A stretch of 64,000 bases of DNA from Agrococcus sediminis (GCF_007923295.1 NZ_VOIR01000015.1:227753-291752); one strand, 5' to 3'. Shown: positions 19,138 to 30,695, counted from the first letter of the stretch. Notes: generated by a model from the letters alone, not told the origin. A program made the numbers and translations.

Positions 19138-20619
19138 CTAGCGGCGCGGCCGTCGGTCGGCCTCGTCGGCCGGCAGCGCCTCCCACTGGCCGGTGACCGA
19201 CTCCACGCTCTCCCACACCTCGACGCCCTGCACCTCGGGGAGCATGTCGCGGGTGAAGACGGGGTCCTTGCCGGCCCGTCGCTGCTCGTCGAAGTTCTTG
19301 AGCAGCTTGAACGCGACGCCCGAGAGCAGGCCGATCGCGATCAGGTTCACGATGGCCATGACGCCCATGAGCATGTCGGCCGTGCTCCAGATGGTCGCGG
19401 TCGCCACGACCGAGCCGCCGAGCACCGCCGCCACCGCGAGCACGCGATAGGCGGTGAGGGCCGCGCGGCGCTCGGTGATGAACTCGATGTTCGACTCGCC
19501 GTAGTAGTAGTTGCCGATGATCGACGAGAACGCCAGCAGGAAGACGATCACCGAGAGCGCGACGCCCGCCCACGCGCCCAGCTGGCCGGTCACCGCGTCG
19601 AAGGTGAGCGCGATGCCGCCCTCGGCGCCGGTGAGGTCAGGGGTCGAGACGAGGATGATGAAGGCCGTGATCGAGCAGACCAGGAAGGTGTCGAAGTAGA
19701 CGCCGAGCGTCTGCACGAGCCCCTGCTTGACCGGGTGGGTGACGGCGGCGGAGGCGCCCGCGTTCGGGGCGGAGCCGAGACCCGCCTCGTTCGAGAACAT
19801 GCCGCGCTTGACGCCCTGCATGATGATCGTGCCGAGCGCGCCGCCCGCGACCTGCTGGAAGCCGAAGGCGCCGGCGTAGATCTCGCCGAGCACCCGCGGC
19901 ACCTCGGAGATGTTCATCGCGACGATGATGATGCCGAGGATCAGGTACAGCAGCGCCATCGCGGGCACGAGCGACTCGGTCACCTTCGCGATGCGGCGCA
20001 CGCCGCCGAAGACGATGAGGCCCGTGAGGGCGGCGACGAGGATGCCGACCACCCAGGGGAGCCACTCGGCCTCGGTGCCGATCGTGGACGAGACCGTCGC
20101 GACGATCGTGTTGGCCTGCAGCGACGAGAAGGCGAAGGGGAAGCAGATGATGAGGATGACGGCGAAGAGGACGCCCATCCACCGCTTCCCGAGGCCGCGC
20201 TGCATGTAGTACGCGGGGCCGCCGCGGAAGCCGTCGGCGTCGCGGTGCTTGTAGAGCTGCGCGAGCGACGACTCGATGAAGGCGGATGCGCCCCCGACGA
20301 ACGCCATCGTCCACATCCAGAAGACGGCGCCGGGGCCGCCGAACGCGATGGCGGTCGCGACGCCGGCGATGTTGCCGACGCCGACGCGGCTCGCGGCCGA
20401 GATCGTGAACGCCTGGAAGGAGGAGACCGACTGCGCGTTGCCGTCGCGGTCCTTCGGCGTCCTGTCGGTCAGCACGCGGAACATCGCCGGGAGCAGCCGC
20501 AGCTGCACGACGCCCGAGCGGACGGTGAAGTAGATGCCGAGCACCGCCAGCACGGGGAGGACGATCCACGTCCACCAGAAGTCGCCGGCCGTCACGATCA
20601 GTTCGTCGAGTGCTTCCAC
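19138..20619 (-). CDS. Sodium:alanine/glycine symporter (AGCS family)
   Basis: 493-residue secondary transporter taking up alanine or glycine with Na+. It has about eleven membrane helices. Family motifs include TISAASRVGVGNIAGVATAI near 85-105, GGPAYYMQRGLG near 140, and VKRGMFSNEAGLGSAPNAG near 270-290. The GTG at 20619 is preferred over the in-frame GTG at 20631 because TAGTGT lies eight bases ahead of 20619 and overlaps the other. It sits inverted between proS and nusA, a place where rimP is common in relatives. Confidence 0.9.
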   Translation of the reverse strand: MEALDELIVTAGDFWWTWIVLPVLAVLGIYFTVRSGVVQLRLLPAMFRVLTDRTPKDRDGNAQSVSSFQAFTISAASRVGVGNIAGVATAIAFGGPGAVFWMWTMAFVGGASAFIESSLAQLYKHRDADGFRGGPAYYMQRGLGKRWMGVLFAVILIICFPFAFSSLQANTIVATVSSTIGTEAEWLPWVVGILVAALTGLIVFGGVRRIAKVTESLVPAMALLYLILGIIIVAMNISEVPRVLGEIYAGAFGFQQVAGGALGTIIMQGVKRGMFSNEAGLGSAPNAGASAAVTHPVKQGLVQTLGVYFDTFLVCSITAFIILVSTPDLTGAEGGIALTFDAVTGQLGAWAGVALSVIVFLLAFSSIIGNYYYGESNIEFITERRAALTAYRVLAVAAVLGGSVVATATIWSTADMLMGVMAIVNLIAIGLLSGVAFKLLKNFDEQRRAGKDPVFTRDMLPEVQGVEVWESVESVTGQWEALPADEADRRPRR

Positions 20620-20627
20620 GGGCGACC

Positions 20628-20633
20628 ACACTA
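20628..20633 (-). promoter_or_regulatory. -10 box for the symporter gene (leaderless)
   Basis: TAGTGT on the minus strand, eight bases before the GTG at 20619; divergent from the nusA promoter. Confidence 0.4.
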
Positions 20634-20646
20634 GCCGCCGGCGCGG

Positions 20647-20652
20647 TAGGAT
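20647..20652 (+). promoter_or_regulatory. -10 box for nusA operon
   Basis: TAGGAT about 52 bases before the nusA GTG, giving a leader of roughly 45 bases with a good AAGGAG ribosome binding site at about 20694-20699. Confidence 0.5.
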
Positions 20653-20704
20653 GGCCGGTCGGCATCCCGTGCCGTGAGCGAGCAGCAGAACAAGGAGTCC
20701 ACAA

Positions 20705-21694
20705 GTGAAGATCGATCTGAGCGTGCTGAAGACCGTCGAGCGCGAGCGGGAGATCTCGTCGGACGACCTGATCCGCATCATCGAGCAGGCGATCCTCCAG
20801 GCCCACGTCCGCTCGGGCGAGAAGCACGACGCGACGGCGCCGCAGCCGCGCGTCGAGGTCGACCGGAAGACCGGCGAGGTCACCCTGTACGAGCCCGAGC
20901 TCGACGAGGACGGCAACCGCATCGGCGAGTCGATCGCCACGACCGACGACTTCAGCCGCATCGCCGCGACCGCCGCGAAGCAGGTCATCTTCCAGGCGCT
21001 GCGCGACAAGAGCGACGAGTCGGTGCTGGGCGCGTACAAGGATCGCGAGGGCGACATCATCGCCGGCGTCGTCCAGCAGGGCACGAACCCGCGCATGGTG
21101 CACGTCAAGCTCGGCGACGACATGGAGGCGCTGCTGCCGCCCGAGGAGCAGGTCCCGGGCGCCGAGTACAAGCACGGCCAGCGCCTGCGCGTCTACATCA
21201 CGAAGGTCGAGCGAGGCCAGCGCGGCCCGCAGGTGACGGTGAGCCGCACGCATCCGTCGCTCGTCCGCCGACTGTTCGCGCTGGAGGTGCCCGAGATCGC
21301 CTCGGGCGCTGTCGAGATCGTCGCCATCGCGCGCGAGGCCGGCCACCGCTCGAAGATCGCGGTGCGCGCGACGCAGCCCGGCATCAACGCCAAGGGCGCC
21401 TGCATCGGCGAGCTCGGCGCCCGCGTGCGCGCCGTGCAGGCCGAGCTCGGCGACGAGAAGATCGACATCGTCGACTTCTCCGAGGACCTTCCCGCGTTCG
21501 TCGCGAGCGCGCTGAGCCCGGCACGGGTGTCGGATGCGTTCATGCTCGACGAGAAGACGAAGGCCGTGCGGGCGCTCGTGCCCGACTTCCAGCTCTCGCT
21601 CGCCATCGGCCGGGAGGGCCAGAACGCGCGCCTCGCGGCGAAGCTGACGGGGGCGAAGATCGACATCCAGCCCGACTCCGTCATGGAGGACTGA
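20705..21694 (+). CDS. nusA: Transcription termination/antitermination factor NusA
   Basis: 329 residues: an N-terminal RNA-polymerase-binding domain (1-125), S1 domain (~130-200, GDIIAGVVQQGTNPRMVHVKLG), and two KH domains (~205-329). KH motifs include AVRATQPGINAKGACIGELG and LAIGREGQNARLAAKLTG. The E. coli-type acidic C-terminal repeats are absent, as is normal for actinobacteria. GTG start behind AAGGAG. It begins the nusA-ylxR-infB unit. No rimP precedes it. Confidence 0.96.
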   Translation: MKIDLSVLKTVEREREISSDDLIRIIEQAILQAHVRSGEKHDATAPQPRVEVDRKTGEVTLYEPELDEDGNRIGESIATTDDFSRIAATAAKQVIFQALRDKSDESVLGAYKDREGDIIAGVVQQGTNPRMVHVKLGDDMEALLPPEEQVPGAEYKHGQRLRVYITKVERGQRGPQVTVSRTHPSLVRRLFALEVPEIASGAVEIVAIAREAGHRSKIAVRATQPGINAKGACIGELGARVRAVQAELGDEKIDIVDFSEDLPAFVASALSPARVSDAFMLDEKTKAVRALVPDFQLSLAIGREGQNARLAAKLTGAKIDIQPDSVMED

Positions 21695-21721
21695 GCGATC
21701 TCCCTGCGTCCCGGGCGTGTC

Positions 21722-22015
21722 GTGCGGTACGATGGGGACATCCGAACGTGTCTTGGCTGTCGCGCGCGCACTGAACCCGCACATCTCGTGCGGATCGTCG
21801 CGCAGGGCGACGCGGCGGTCGTCGATCCCGATCGACGGCTTCCCGGCCGAGGCGCGTGGGTGCATCCGACGCAGCAGTGCGCGGAACGCGCGCTCCGCGC
21901 GCTTCCCCGGGCGCTGCGCCATCCGCACCTGGACACCTCGCCCATCGCACGATGGGCACAGGACGGGCTCGACCCGAGCCCCGACCGAAGGAATGAACGG
22001 CACATGGACAACTGA
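21722..22015 (+). CDS. ylxR: YlxR (DUF448) RNA-binding protein
   Basis: 97 residues with the DUF448 marks RTCLGCRAR (residues 8-16) and GRGAWVHPTQQC (42-53). YlxR is a small basic protein always found between nusA and infB; in other bacteria it binds RNase P RNA and alters its activity. The GTG at 21722 lies 28 bases after the nusA stop. The C-terminal 20 residues after PIARWAQDGL are not conserved-looking. Confidence 0.9.
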   Translation: MRYDGDIRTCLGCRARTEPAHLVRIVAQGDAAVVDPDRRLPGRGAWVHPTQQCAERALRALPRALRHPHLDTSPIARWAQDGLDPSPDRRNERHMDN

Positions 22016-22048
22016 TGAGCAGCTCGAAATGAGACCCGTCAGCTAATC

Positions 22049-22085
22049 GTCCGCCCTGTCCTGGGCGGACCAGGACAGGAGAGAA
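22049..22085 (+). promoter_or_regulatory. infB leader with two mutually exclusive hairpins
   Basis: Hairpin A pairs GTCCGCCC (22049-22056) with GGGCGGAC (22063-22070), an 8-bp perfect stem with a 6-base loop. Hairpin B pairs CCTGTCCTG (22055-22063) with CAGGACAGG (22071-22079), a 9-bp perfect stem with a 7-base loop. They share bases and cannot coexist. B covers most of the AGGAG ribosome binding site (22077-22081) of infB; A leaves it free. This looks like an on/off leader, but no ligand or trigger is known. Confidence 0.55.
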
Positions 22086-24794
<2,709 letters not shown>

Positions 24795-24806
24795 CGTGCG
24801 GAACGA

Positions 24807-24836
24807 GGTGTGGGGCGGCTGCGGTCGCCCCACACC
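24807..24836 (+). terminator. Hairpin between infB and rbfA
   Basis: GGTGTGGGGCG (24807-24817) pairs perfectly with CGCCCCACACC (24826-24836), 11 bp with an 8-base loop and no T run. It may partly terminate the infB transcript or act as a processing/stability element, since rbfA follows 23 bases later. Confidence 0.6.
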
Positions 24837-24859
24837 CGTCTGAAGCGAGAGGAAGTCCC

Positions 24860-25297
24860 ATGGCCGAGAACCCCAGGGCGAGGAAGATCGCCGACCGCAT
24901 CCGCGAGATCACCGTGCGCGCGCTCGAGCGCGAGGTGAAGGACCCGCGGCTCGGGTTCGTGACGATCACGGATGTGCGCGTCACCGGAGACCTGCAGCAC
25001 GCGTCGATCTTCTACACGGTGTACGGCACCGACGAGGAGCGGGCCGACACCGAGACCGCGCTCGCGAGCGCCAAGGGCGTCGTGCGCCGCGAGATCGGCA
25101 AGGGCATCAGCCTGCGGCTGACGCCGTCGATCGAGTTCATCCTCGACGCGCTGCCCGAGAGCGCGGCGTCGATCGAGCACCTGCTCGACGAGGCGCGCCA
25201 GCGCGACCTCGCCGCCCAGCAGGCGGCCGCGGCGGCGCAGTTCGCCGGCGAGCCCGACCCGTACCGCAAGCCGCGCGAGGAGGACGAGGAGGCCTAG
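24860..25297 (+). CDS. rbfA: Ribosome-binding factor A
   Basis: 145-residue KH-fold protein needed for maturation of the 16S rRNA 5' end in the 30S subunit. Family marks: [39 protein letters not shown] in the N-terminal third, [17 protein letters not shown] near 100-117, plus an Ala-rich and acidic tail. ATG behind AGAGGAAG. It ends in a CTAG shared with the stop of the convergent ribonuclease gene. Confidence 0.95.
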   Translation: MAENPRARKIADRIREITVRALEREVKDPRLGFVTITDVRVTGDLQHASIFYTVYGTDEERADTETALASAKGVVRREIGKGISLRLTPSIEFILDALPESAASIEHLLDEARQRDLAAQQAAAAAQFAGEPDPYRKPREEDEEA

Positions 25298-25309
25298 CGG
25301 GCCTCCTCG
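25285..25309. terminator. Bidirectional hairpin over two overlapping stop codons
   Basis: CGAGGAGGCC (25285-25294) and GGCCTCCTCG (25300-25309) form a perfect 10-bp stem with a 5-base loop. The loop and stem edge hold the stop codons of rbfA (25295-25297) and of the convergent RNB gene (25296-25294). Both coding ends therefore build the terminator. Confidence 0.65.
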
Positions 25310-26733
25310 AAGCGCAGCCGCCGCGCCGCCAGGTCGGCTTCGACCAGGCGGGCGCGGATGCGCTCGCCCGGCTCCGCCGAGGTCGCGCACGCGGCCTCGG
25401 CGGGCGGGTCGAGCAGCTGCACCGTGGCGCCGTCCTTCCGGGTCTCGACGACGACCGCATCGAAGTCCTCGCCGACCCGGTGCCGCAGCATCGCGATCTC
25501 GACCGCGTCGATCGACTCCCGCTCGAGCCGGCTCGCGACCTGCCCCGACTCCTGCATGATCTCCGGCAGCCCGACGAGGCCCTCCGACGCCCACGCCGGG
25601 ATGTCGCGGCCGTTCGCGATCGCCTCGCAGTGCGCGAGCACGTACCGGTCGACGAGGCGCCGCAGCGGCGCCGTCGTGTGCGCGTACGGCGCGCCGATGG
25701 CCGCCTGGATCAGCGACGCATCCGATCCGCCGCCGGGCGCCGCCGTGCCGTCGAGCACGGTGTAGCCCGCGCCGCGGAACAGCCGCCGCGCGACCTGCAG
25801 GATCGCGAGCGTCGTCGGCTTCGAGCGGTCGAGGCGGCGCAGGAACGCGCCGTAGTGCTCGCCCTCGGCCCACTCCTCGCCGATCGCGCGCACCTCCTTG
25901 CGGAAGCGCCGCACGTCGCCCTTCGGGGGCCGCGGCATCGTGCGGAGGATGCCCCGCCCCGCGCCGAGCATGAGGTTCGCCGCCTCCATGCCCGTCATGA
26001 GCGAGACCTGCGCGTTCCAGCGCTCGACGGGCAGCAGCTCGCGGCGCTCGAGCCGGTAGTCGTCGCCGTGGCGGGCGATCTCCTCCTCGGGCATGTCGAG
26101 GCTCGCGCCGTCGCGCGCCTCCTCGAGCGCGATGCGCAGCTCGCCCGCCTCGCGAAGCAGCCCCAGCATCGCGTCGCCGCCGTCGATGCGCGCCTGCGCC
26201 TCGCGGTAGGTGAGCTGCTCGCGCGAGCGCACCCGGGCGCGCTCGAGCGTCGTCCCCGTGACGTCGCCCGACGCATCCAGCCGCATCGTCCACACGTACG
26301 CGGCGCGCTCCTGCCCCTCGAGCAGGCTCGCGGCGCCCTCGCTCACGACGGGCGGGTGCAGCGGCACCCGGCCGTCGGGCGCGTACATCGTCTGGCCGCG
26401 GCGGCGCGCCTCGGCGTCGATCGCGCCGCCGGGCTCGACGAACGCTGCGACGTCGGCGATCGCGTAGTGCACGACGAAGCCGTCGCCGTCGCGCTCGAGG
26501 TGCAGCGCCTGGTCGAGGTCGGTCGAGCCCTCGGGGTCGATCGTCACGAACGGCACCTGCGTACGGTCTGGCTCCGGCAGCCGCGGGTCGGCGGCGTACG
26601 CCGCGGCCTCGGCCTCGGCGGCGGGCGGGAACTCGGCGTCGAGGCCGAGCTCCTCGCGGATCGCGGCGAGGGCGGCGGCGAGCTCGTCGCTCGCGGCGGG
26701 ACGGTCGATGAGGCGCTGGTGTCGTGCCGGCAT
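25294..26733 (-). CDS. RNB-domain exoribonuclease (RNase II/R family)
   Basis: 479-residue 3'-to-5' exoribonuclease. The RNB catalytic core begins with [18 protein letters not shown] (about 66-83), whose Asp residues bind Mg; DVAAFV and the C-terminal [15 protein letters not shown] also fit. It lacks the N-terminal cold-shock domains of RNase R, so it is a short form typical of actinobacteria. A TAGGTT box seven bases before the ATG suggests a leaderless mRNA. Confidence 0.92.
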   Translation of the reverse strand: MPARHQRLIDRPAASDELAAALAAIREELGLDAEFPPAAEAEAAAYAADPRLPEPDRTQVPFVTIDPEGSTDLDQALHLERDGDGFVVHYAIADVAAFVEPGGAIDAEARRRGQTMYAPDGRVPLHPPVVSEGAASLLEGQERAAYVWTMRLDASGDVTGTTLERARVRSREQLTYREAQARIDGGDAMLGLLREAGELRIALEEARDGASLDMPEEEIARHGDDYRLERRELLPVERWNAQVSLMTGMEAANLMLGAGRGILRTMPRPPKGDVRRFRKEVRAIGEEWAEGEHYGAFLRRLDRSKPTTLAILQVARRLFRGAGYTVLDGTAAPGGGSDASLIQAAIGAPYAHTTAPLRRLVDRYVLAHCEAIANGRDIPAWASEGLVGLPEIMQESGQVASRLERESIDAVEIAMLRHRVGEDFDAVVVETRKDGATVQLLDPPAEAACATSAEPGERIRARLVEADLAARRLRFEEAR

Positions 26734-26740
26734 GGCGCAC

Positions 26741-26746
26741 AACCTA
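26741..26746 (-). promoter_or_regulatory. -10 box for the RNB gene (leaderless)
   Basis: TAGGTT on the minus strand, seven bases before the ATG at 26733. Its first three bases are the stop codon of mutY (26746-26744). Confidence 0.45.
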
Positions 26747-27616
26747 GTCGGGCAGCCTGACCGCCCCGTGCTCGCGCAGCACCAGGCCGTCGGCGGCGAG
26801 CGAGGCGACGGCGCGCTCGAGCTGCGCCGCGTCGGGCCAGAGCGGCGCGAGGTCGGCCTCGGCGAGCGGCACGTCGACGGCCCGGAGCGCCCGCAGCACC
26901 GTGCCGCGCGCCTGCCGGTCGCTGCCCGCGAACGCCGCCTGCCGAGGCGCGCGCCGGCCCTCGTAGGGCGGGTAGCCCGCCGCGCGCCACGCGCACGCGT
27001 CGGCGATGGGGCACGCGTCGCACCTCGGCGCCCGCGCGGTGCACACCAGCGCCCCGAGCTCCATGAGCGCGATGGAGACGACGGATGCGTCGGCGGGGGA
27101 GGCGGGCAGCAGGGCCTCGACGTCGGCCAGGTCGCGCTTCGCCGCCGGCGCCGCCTCGCCGCGGCCGTGCACCGCGCGGGCGACGACGCGGCGCACGTTC
27201 GTGTCGACGACCGGGTGGCGGTCGCCGAAGTGGAAGACGGCGACGGCCCGCGCCGTGTAGTCGCCGATCCCCGGGAGCGCGAGCAGCGCATCCACGTCCC
27301 TCGGCACCTCGCCGCCGTGCCGCTCGACGATGGCGCGCGCGGTGTCCTGCAGGCGCAGCGCCCGCCTGGGGTAGCCGAGCGTGCCCCACTGCCGCAGCAC
27401 CTCGTGGGTGGGCGCATCGGCGAGGTCGGCGGGCGTCGGCCAGCGCTCGAGCCAGCGGTCGATCTCGACCGCGACGCGCGCCGCCTGCGTCTGCTGCAGC
27501 ATGATCTCGCTCACGAGCGTGCCCCACGCGTCGAACTCCGGCCGCCGCCACGGCAGGTCGCGGGCGCTCGCGCGATACCAGGCGGCGAGCGCGGGCAGCG
27601 AGCGGCCGTCGAGCAT
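26744..27616 (-). CDS. mutY: A/G-specific adenine DNA glycosylase
   Basis: Removes adenine mispaired with 8-oxoguanine. 290 residues with catalytic E37 (SEIMLQQTQ), helix-hairpin-helix LPGIGDYTARAVA, catalytic D138 (HPVVDTNVRR), and the [4Fe-4S] loop C-X6-C-X2-C-X5-C in VCTARAPRCDACPIADAC. The C-terminal MutT-like domain is much reduced compared with E. coli MutY (350 residues), which is common in actinobacteria. TACGCT six bases before the ATG. Confidence 0.95.
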   Translation of the reverse strand: MLDGRSLPALAAWYRASARDLPWRRPEFDAWGTLVSEIMLQQTQAARVAVEIDRWLERWPTPADLADAPTHEVLRQWGTLGYPRRALRLQDTARAIVERHGGEVPRDVDALLALPGIGDYTARAVAVFHFGDRHPVVDTNVRRVVARAVHGRGEAAPAAKRDLADVEALLPASPADASVVSIALMELGALVCTARAPRCDACPIADACAWRAAGYPPYEGRRAPRQAAFAGSDRQARGTVLRALRAVDVPLAEADLAPLWPDAAQLERAVASLAADGLVLREHGAVRLPD

Positions 27617-27622
27617 CCCGCC

Positions 27623-27628
27623 AGCGTA
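27623..27628 (-). promoter_or_regulatory. -10 box for mutY (leaderless)
   Basis: TACGCT on the minus strand, six bases before the ATG at 27616; divergent from the box at 27638. Confidence 0.5.
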
Positions 27629-27637
27629 CCCAGCGCC

Positions 27638-27643
27638 TAGGCT
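27638..27643 (+). promoter_or_regulatory. -10 box for the kinase-like gene (leaderless)
   Basis: TAGGCT six bases before the ATG at 27650. Confidence 0.5.
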
Positions 27644-27649
27644 GGCGGC

Positions 27650-28351
27650 ATGGTCGACCGCGCGCTCCTCATGAAGGCGGCCTCCTGGACGCCCGAGCAG
27701 AAGGCCCTATATACGAGCCTCGTCGAGCAGCTGCTGCGGCGGAACCCGCGCGGGCGGCGGCTCATCGCGGTCGAGGGGCGCGACGGCGTCGGCAAGACGC
27801 GGTTCGCGGATGCGCTCCAGGTGGCGTTCGCGCGCGCCGGCGTCGAGGCGTTCCGCGCGAGCGTCGACGACTTCCACCGGCCGCAGGCGTTCCGCTACCG
27901 CCAGGGGCGCGACTCGTCGAAGGGCTACTACGAGGACGCCTTCGACATCGAGCTGCTCGACCGCGTGCTGCTGCAGCCGTTCCGCATGGGCGGCTCGACC
28001 GGCTTCCAGACGGCCGCCTTCGACCTCGCGACCGACCGCAGCATCGAGATGGAGTGGCAGACGGCGGGGCCGGATGCGGTGCTCATCGTCGACGGCGTCT
28101 TCCTGCAGCGGCCCGCGCTCGCGGGCAAGTGGCACGCGGTGCTGCTGCTCGAGGCCGACGACCGCGTGCGGGGAGAGCGGATGCGCGCGCGGGACGGCGC
28201 GCACCCCGACGTCGCGCACGAGTCGCACCGCCGCTACCGGGAGGCGCACGAGCACTACGAGCGCACGGTCGTGCCGCGCAGGCGAGCCGCGTTCATCGTC
28301 GACAACACCGACTGGCGGGTGCCCCGGCAGAGCTTCGCCGACAGCTGCTAG
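27650..28351 (+). CDS. Uridine-kinase-like P-loop protein
   Basis: 233 residues of the uridine kinase/phosphoribulokinase-like P-loop fold. Walker A is AVEGRDGVGKTRFAD (about 41-55), the VDDFHRPQ segment near 72-79 resembles the substrate-binding DSFY region of uridine kinases, and LIVDGVFLQRP near 145-155 corresponds to the Walker B strand. The real substrate is unknown; a nucleoside is the best guess. The stop overlaps that of the convergent panE-like gene (shared CTAG). Confidence 0.82.
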   Translation: MVDRALLMKAASWTPEQKALYTSLVEQLLRRNPRGRRLIAVEGRDGVGKTRFADALQVAFARAGVEAFRASVDDFHRPQAFRYRQGRDSSKGYYEDAFDIELLDRVLLQPFRMGGSTGFQTAAFDLATDRSIEMEWQTAGPDAVLIVDGVFLQRPALAGKWHAVLLLEADDRVRGERMRARDGAHPDVAHESHRRYREAHEHYERTVVPRRRAAFIVDNTDWRVPRQSFADSC

Positions 28352-29355
28352 GCGAGCCGGCGCACCGCCGACGCGGGCAGGAAGCGGCCCGTCCGCTCGA
28401 CCTCGTGCACGAGCTCGACGAGCGCGGCGTTGACGGGAGCCTCCCGCCCCAGGCGCGCCGCCGCATCCACCACCGCGCCGTTGATCAGGTCGACCTCGGT
28501 CGGCTGCCCGCGGCGGATCGACTGCTGCGTCGAGCCGAGGTTCGGCACGTCGCCGAGCCGGTCCCTGATGCGCAGCGGCACCTGCTGCGCGATGCGCCGC
28601 GGCGCGAAGGCCACGAGCCGCACGAGCAGCGGCGTGAGCCCCTGGAGCGGCTGGAAGCGCACGCCCGACGCGAGCCCGATGCGCGCCGTCTCGCGCATCG
28701 ACGCGAGCATCACGCGCCGCAGCCCCGGGTCGCGGATGACGTCCTGCACCGAGTGGCCGACGATCGCCGGCAGGGCGTTGACCATGTTGATGAGCAGCTT
28801 CGTCCACTGCGCGCCCTCGATCGAGGGGGTGAGCGACGTGGGCAGCGCCTCGCCGAGCAGCGCCGCGAAGCGCTCGCCCTCGGCGCCGCCGACGATCGTG
28901 TCGCCGGCGGCGGTGACGGTGACGACGCCGGGCTCCATGGAGTTCGCGGCCATGAGCGCGATGCCGCCGGCGACCCGGTCGTGCCCGAGCAGGCGCGCGG
29001 CGGCCCGCTCGCCGCCGAGGCCGTTCTGCACGACGAGCAGCGGCACGTCCGCGAGCGCCGCCCGGCTCGCCTCGAGCGCCGCCGCCGTGCCCGTCGCCTT
29101 GGTGGCGAGGATCGCGACGTCCGGCGCCTCGGCGAGCGACTCGAGCGCCGTCACGCGCGCCGTGTGCGCGCCGTACGCGCCGCGCAGGCGCAGCCCGTGC
29201 TCGCGGATCGCGGCGAGGTTCTCGCCGCGCGCCGTGACCGTCACGTCGTGCCCGATCGCGTCGAGCCGCGCGGCGATCGTGCCGCCGATCGCGCCCGCGC
29301 CGATCACCGCGACGCGCTGCCGCGCCGTCGCATCCGCCGTGCCCGCAACCGCCAT
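28348..29355 (-). CDS. 2-dehydropantoate 2-reductase family protein
   Basis: 335 residues of the ketopantoate reductase (PanE/ApbA) family, NADPH-dependent. The NADP loop is VIGAGAIGGTIAARL (about 16-30); LATKATGTAAAL and VVQNGLGGE match the family; WTKLLINMVNALPAI near 185-200 contains the catalytic Lys and Asn. No other pantothenate gene is nearby and many actinobacterial paralogues act on other 2-keto acids, so the symbol panE is not assigned. Confidence 0.88.
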   Translation of the reverse strand: MAVAGTADATARQRVAVIGAGAIGGTIAARLDAIGHDVTVTARGENLAAIREHGLRLRGAYGAHTARVTALESLAEAPDVAILATKATGTAAALEASRAALADVPLLVVQNGLGGERAAARLLGHDRVAGGIALMAANSMEPGVVTVTAAGDTIVGGAEGERFAALLGEALPTSLTPSIEGAQWTKLLINMVNALPAIVGHSVQDVIRDPGLRRVMLASMRETARIGLASGVRFQPLQGLTPLLVRLVAFAPRRIAQQVPLRIRDRLGDVPNLGSTQQSIRRGQPTEVDLINGAVVDAAARLGREAPVNAALVELVHEVERTGRFLPASAVRRLA

Positions 29356-29362
29356 GTCGAGG

Positions 29363-29368
29363 AGGCTA
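29363..29368 (-). promoter_or_regulatory. -10 box for the panE-like gene (leaderless)
   Basis: TAGCCT on the minus strand, seven bases before the ATG at 29355; divergent from the truB box. Confidence 0.5.
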
Positions 29369-29376
29369 TCGGCGGC

Positions 29377-29382
29377 TAGGCT
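29377..29382 (+). promoter_or_regulatory. -10 box for truB (leaderless)
   Basis: TAGGCT six bases before the GTG at 29389. Confidence 0.5.
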
Positions 29383-29388
29383 CGTCGG

Positions 29389-30303
29389 GTGCCCGACGCC
29401 CCACCCGCCCCCGACGGCATCCTGCTCGTCGACAAGCCGCAGGGCATCACGAGCCACACCGCCGTGAGCCGCGCGCGCCGCGCCCTCGGCACCCGCAAGG
29501 TCGGCCACGCCGGCACGCTCGACCCGATGGCGACGGGCCTGCTCATCCTGGGCGTCGGGCCTTCTACTCGCCTGCTCACCCACATGGTCGGCCTCGACAA
29601 GACCTACACCGCCACCATCGCGCTCGGCGCCGCCACGAGCACCGACGACGCCGAGGGCGACGTCACGAGCACGGCGGATGCGTCGCACCTGTCGGGCGAC
29701 GACCTCGCGGCGCCGATGGCGCGCCTCACGGGCGACATCGAGCAGGTGCCGTCGAGCGTGAGCGCCATCAAGGTCGACGGCGAGCGCGCGTACGCCCGGG
29801 TGCGGGCGGGGGAGCAGGTCGAGCTGCGGGCCCGCCCGGTCACCGTCGCGCGCTTCGAAGCGCTCGCCTTCCGGCCGGGCCCCCTCGCCGAGGTCGACGT
29901 GGTCGTCGACTGCTCGAGCGGCACGTACATCCGCGCGCTCGCGCGCGACCTCGGCGCCGCGCTCGGCGTCGGCGGGCACCTGACGGCGCTGCGCCGCACG
30001 CGCATCGGGCCGTTCGACGTGGAGGGGGCGCCGATCGCCGACGCCCTGCCCGAGCAGGGCGCGAGCGCGCTGCTGCTGACCCCGGCCGAGGCGGCGTCCC
30101 GCATCCTGCCGGTCGCGCGGCTCGACGACGAGCGCGCCGCGAACCTCGCGAGCGGCCGCCGCACCGTCGCGCTCGAGGGGGAGGCCGGCATCGTCGCCGC
30201 CGTCCACGGCGACCGCCTCGTCGGCATCGCGCGCATCGACGGCCGGCGCATGCTGCCGGTGACCAACTTCCCGACGGGCGCCGCGGCCGAGGCGGCACGA
30301 TGA
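29389..30303 (+). CDS. truB: tRNA pseudouridine(55) synthase
   Basis: Makes pseudouridine-55 in the T-loop of tRNAs. 304 residues: [14 protein letters not shown] near 10-23, catalytic motif [15 protein letters not shown] (Asp of GTLDP near residue 45), YTATIALG, and [14 protein letters not shown] near 185-198. The C-terminal region after ~230 is the actinobacterial PUA-like tail. GTG start; the ATGA overlap couples it to the next membrane-protein gene. Confidence 0.96.
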   Translation: MPDAPPAPDGILLVDKPQGITSHTAVSRARRALGTRKVGHAGTLDPMATGLLILGVGPSTRLLTHMVGLDKTYTATIALGAATSTDDAEGDVTSTADASHLSGDDLAAPMARLTGDIEQVPSSVSAIKVDGERAYARVRAGEQVELRARPVTVARFEALAFRPGPLAEVDVVVDCSSGTYIRALARDLGAALGVGGHLTALRRTRIGPFDVEGAPIADALPEQGASALLLTPAEAASRILPVARLDDERAANLASGRRTVALEGEAGIVAAVHGDRLVGIARIDGRRMLPVTNFPTGAAAEAAR

Positions 30304-30671
30304 TCAGCTGGGTGATGCTCGCGCAGGCGATCGGCCTGGGCGTGATCGGCGGCGTCGTCGCGATCGTCGGCCTCACGAGGCGGCCGTTCGGCGACGGGGT
30401 CCTCGCTGCCGCGGCGCTCACGCTCCTCACCCTCGTCGTGCAGACCGTCGCATCCGTCGTCGCCCCGATCATGGGCGCGGGCCCCACCGGCGACCTGCTC
30501 GAGTACTGGACCTACCTCATCACCGCGCTCGTCATCCCGCCGGCGGCGGTCATGTGGGCGCTCGTCGACAAGAAGGGGGAGTGGTCGACCCTCGTCGTGG
30601 GCGTCGGCATCCTCGCGGTCGCGGTGATGGTCTACCGGATGCACCAGATCTGGTTCGTGCAGCTGGCCTGA
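30300..30671 (+). CDS. Small four-helix membrane protein
   Basis: 123 residues, unrecognised. Four hydrophobic segments are seen at about 5-25, 35-57, 68-86 and 97-113. The start overlaps the truB stop (ATGA). Position between truB and ribF together with a second small membrane protein suggests a conserved lineage-specific pair, but no function can be assigned. Confidence 0.75.
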   Translation: MISWVMLAQAIGLGVIGGVVAIVGLTRRPFGDGVLAAAALTLLTLVVQTVASVVAPIMGAGPTGDLLEYWTYLITALVIPPAAVMWALVDKKGEWSTLVVGVGILAVAVMVYRMHQIWFVQLA

Positions 30672-30681
30672 TCGCGGCGAT

Positions 30682-30687
30682 TAGACT
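30682..30687 (+). promoter_or_regulatory. -10 box for the 30696 gene (leaderless)
   Basis: TAGACT eight bases before the ATG at 30696. Confidence 0.45.
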
Positions 30688-30695
30688 CGCTTCCG

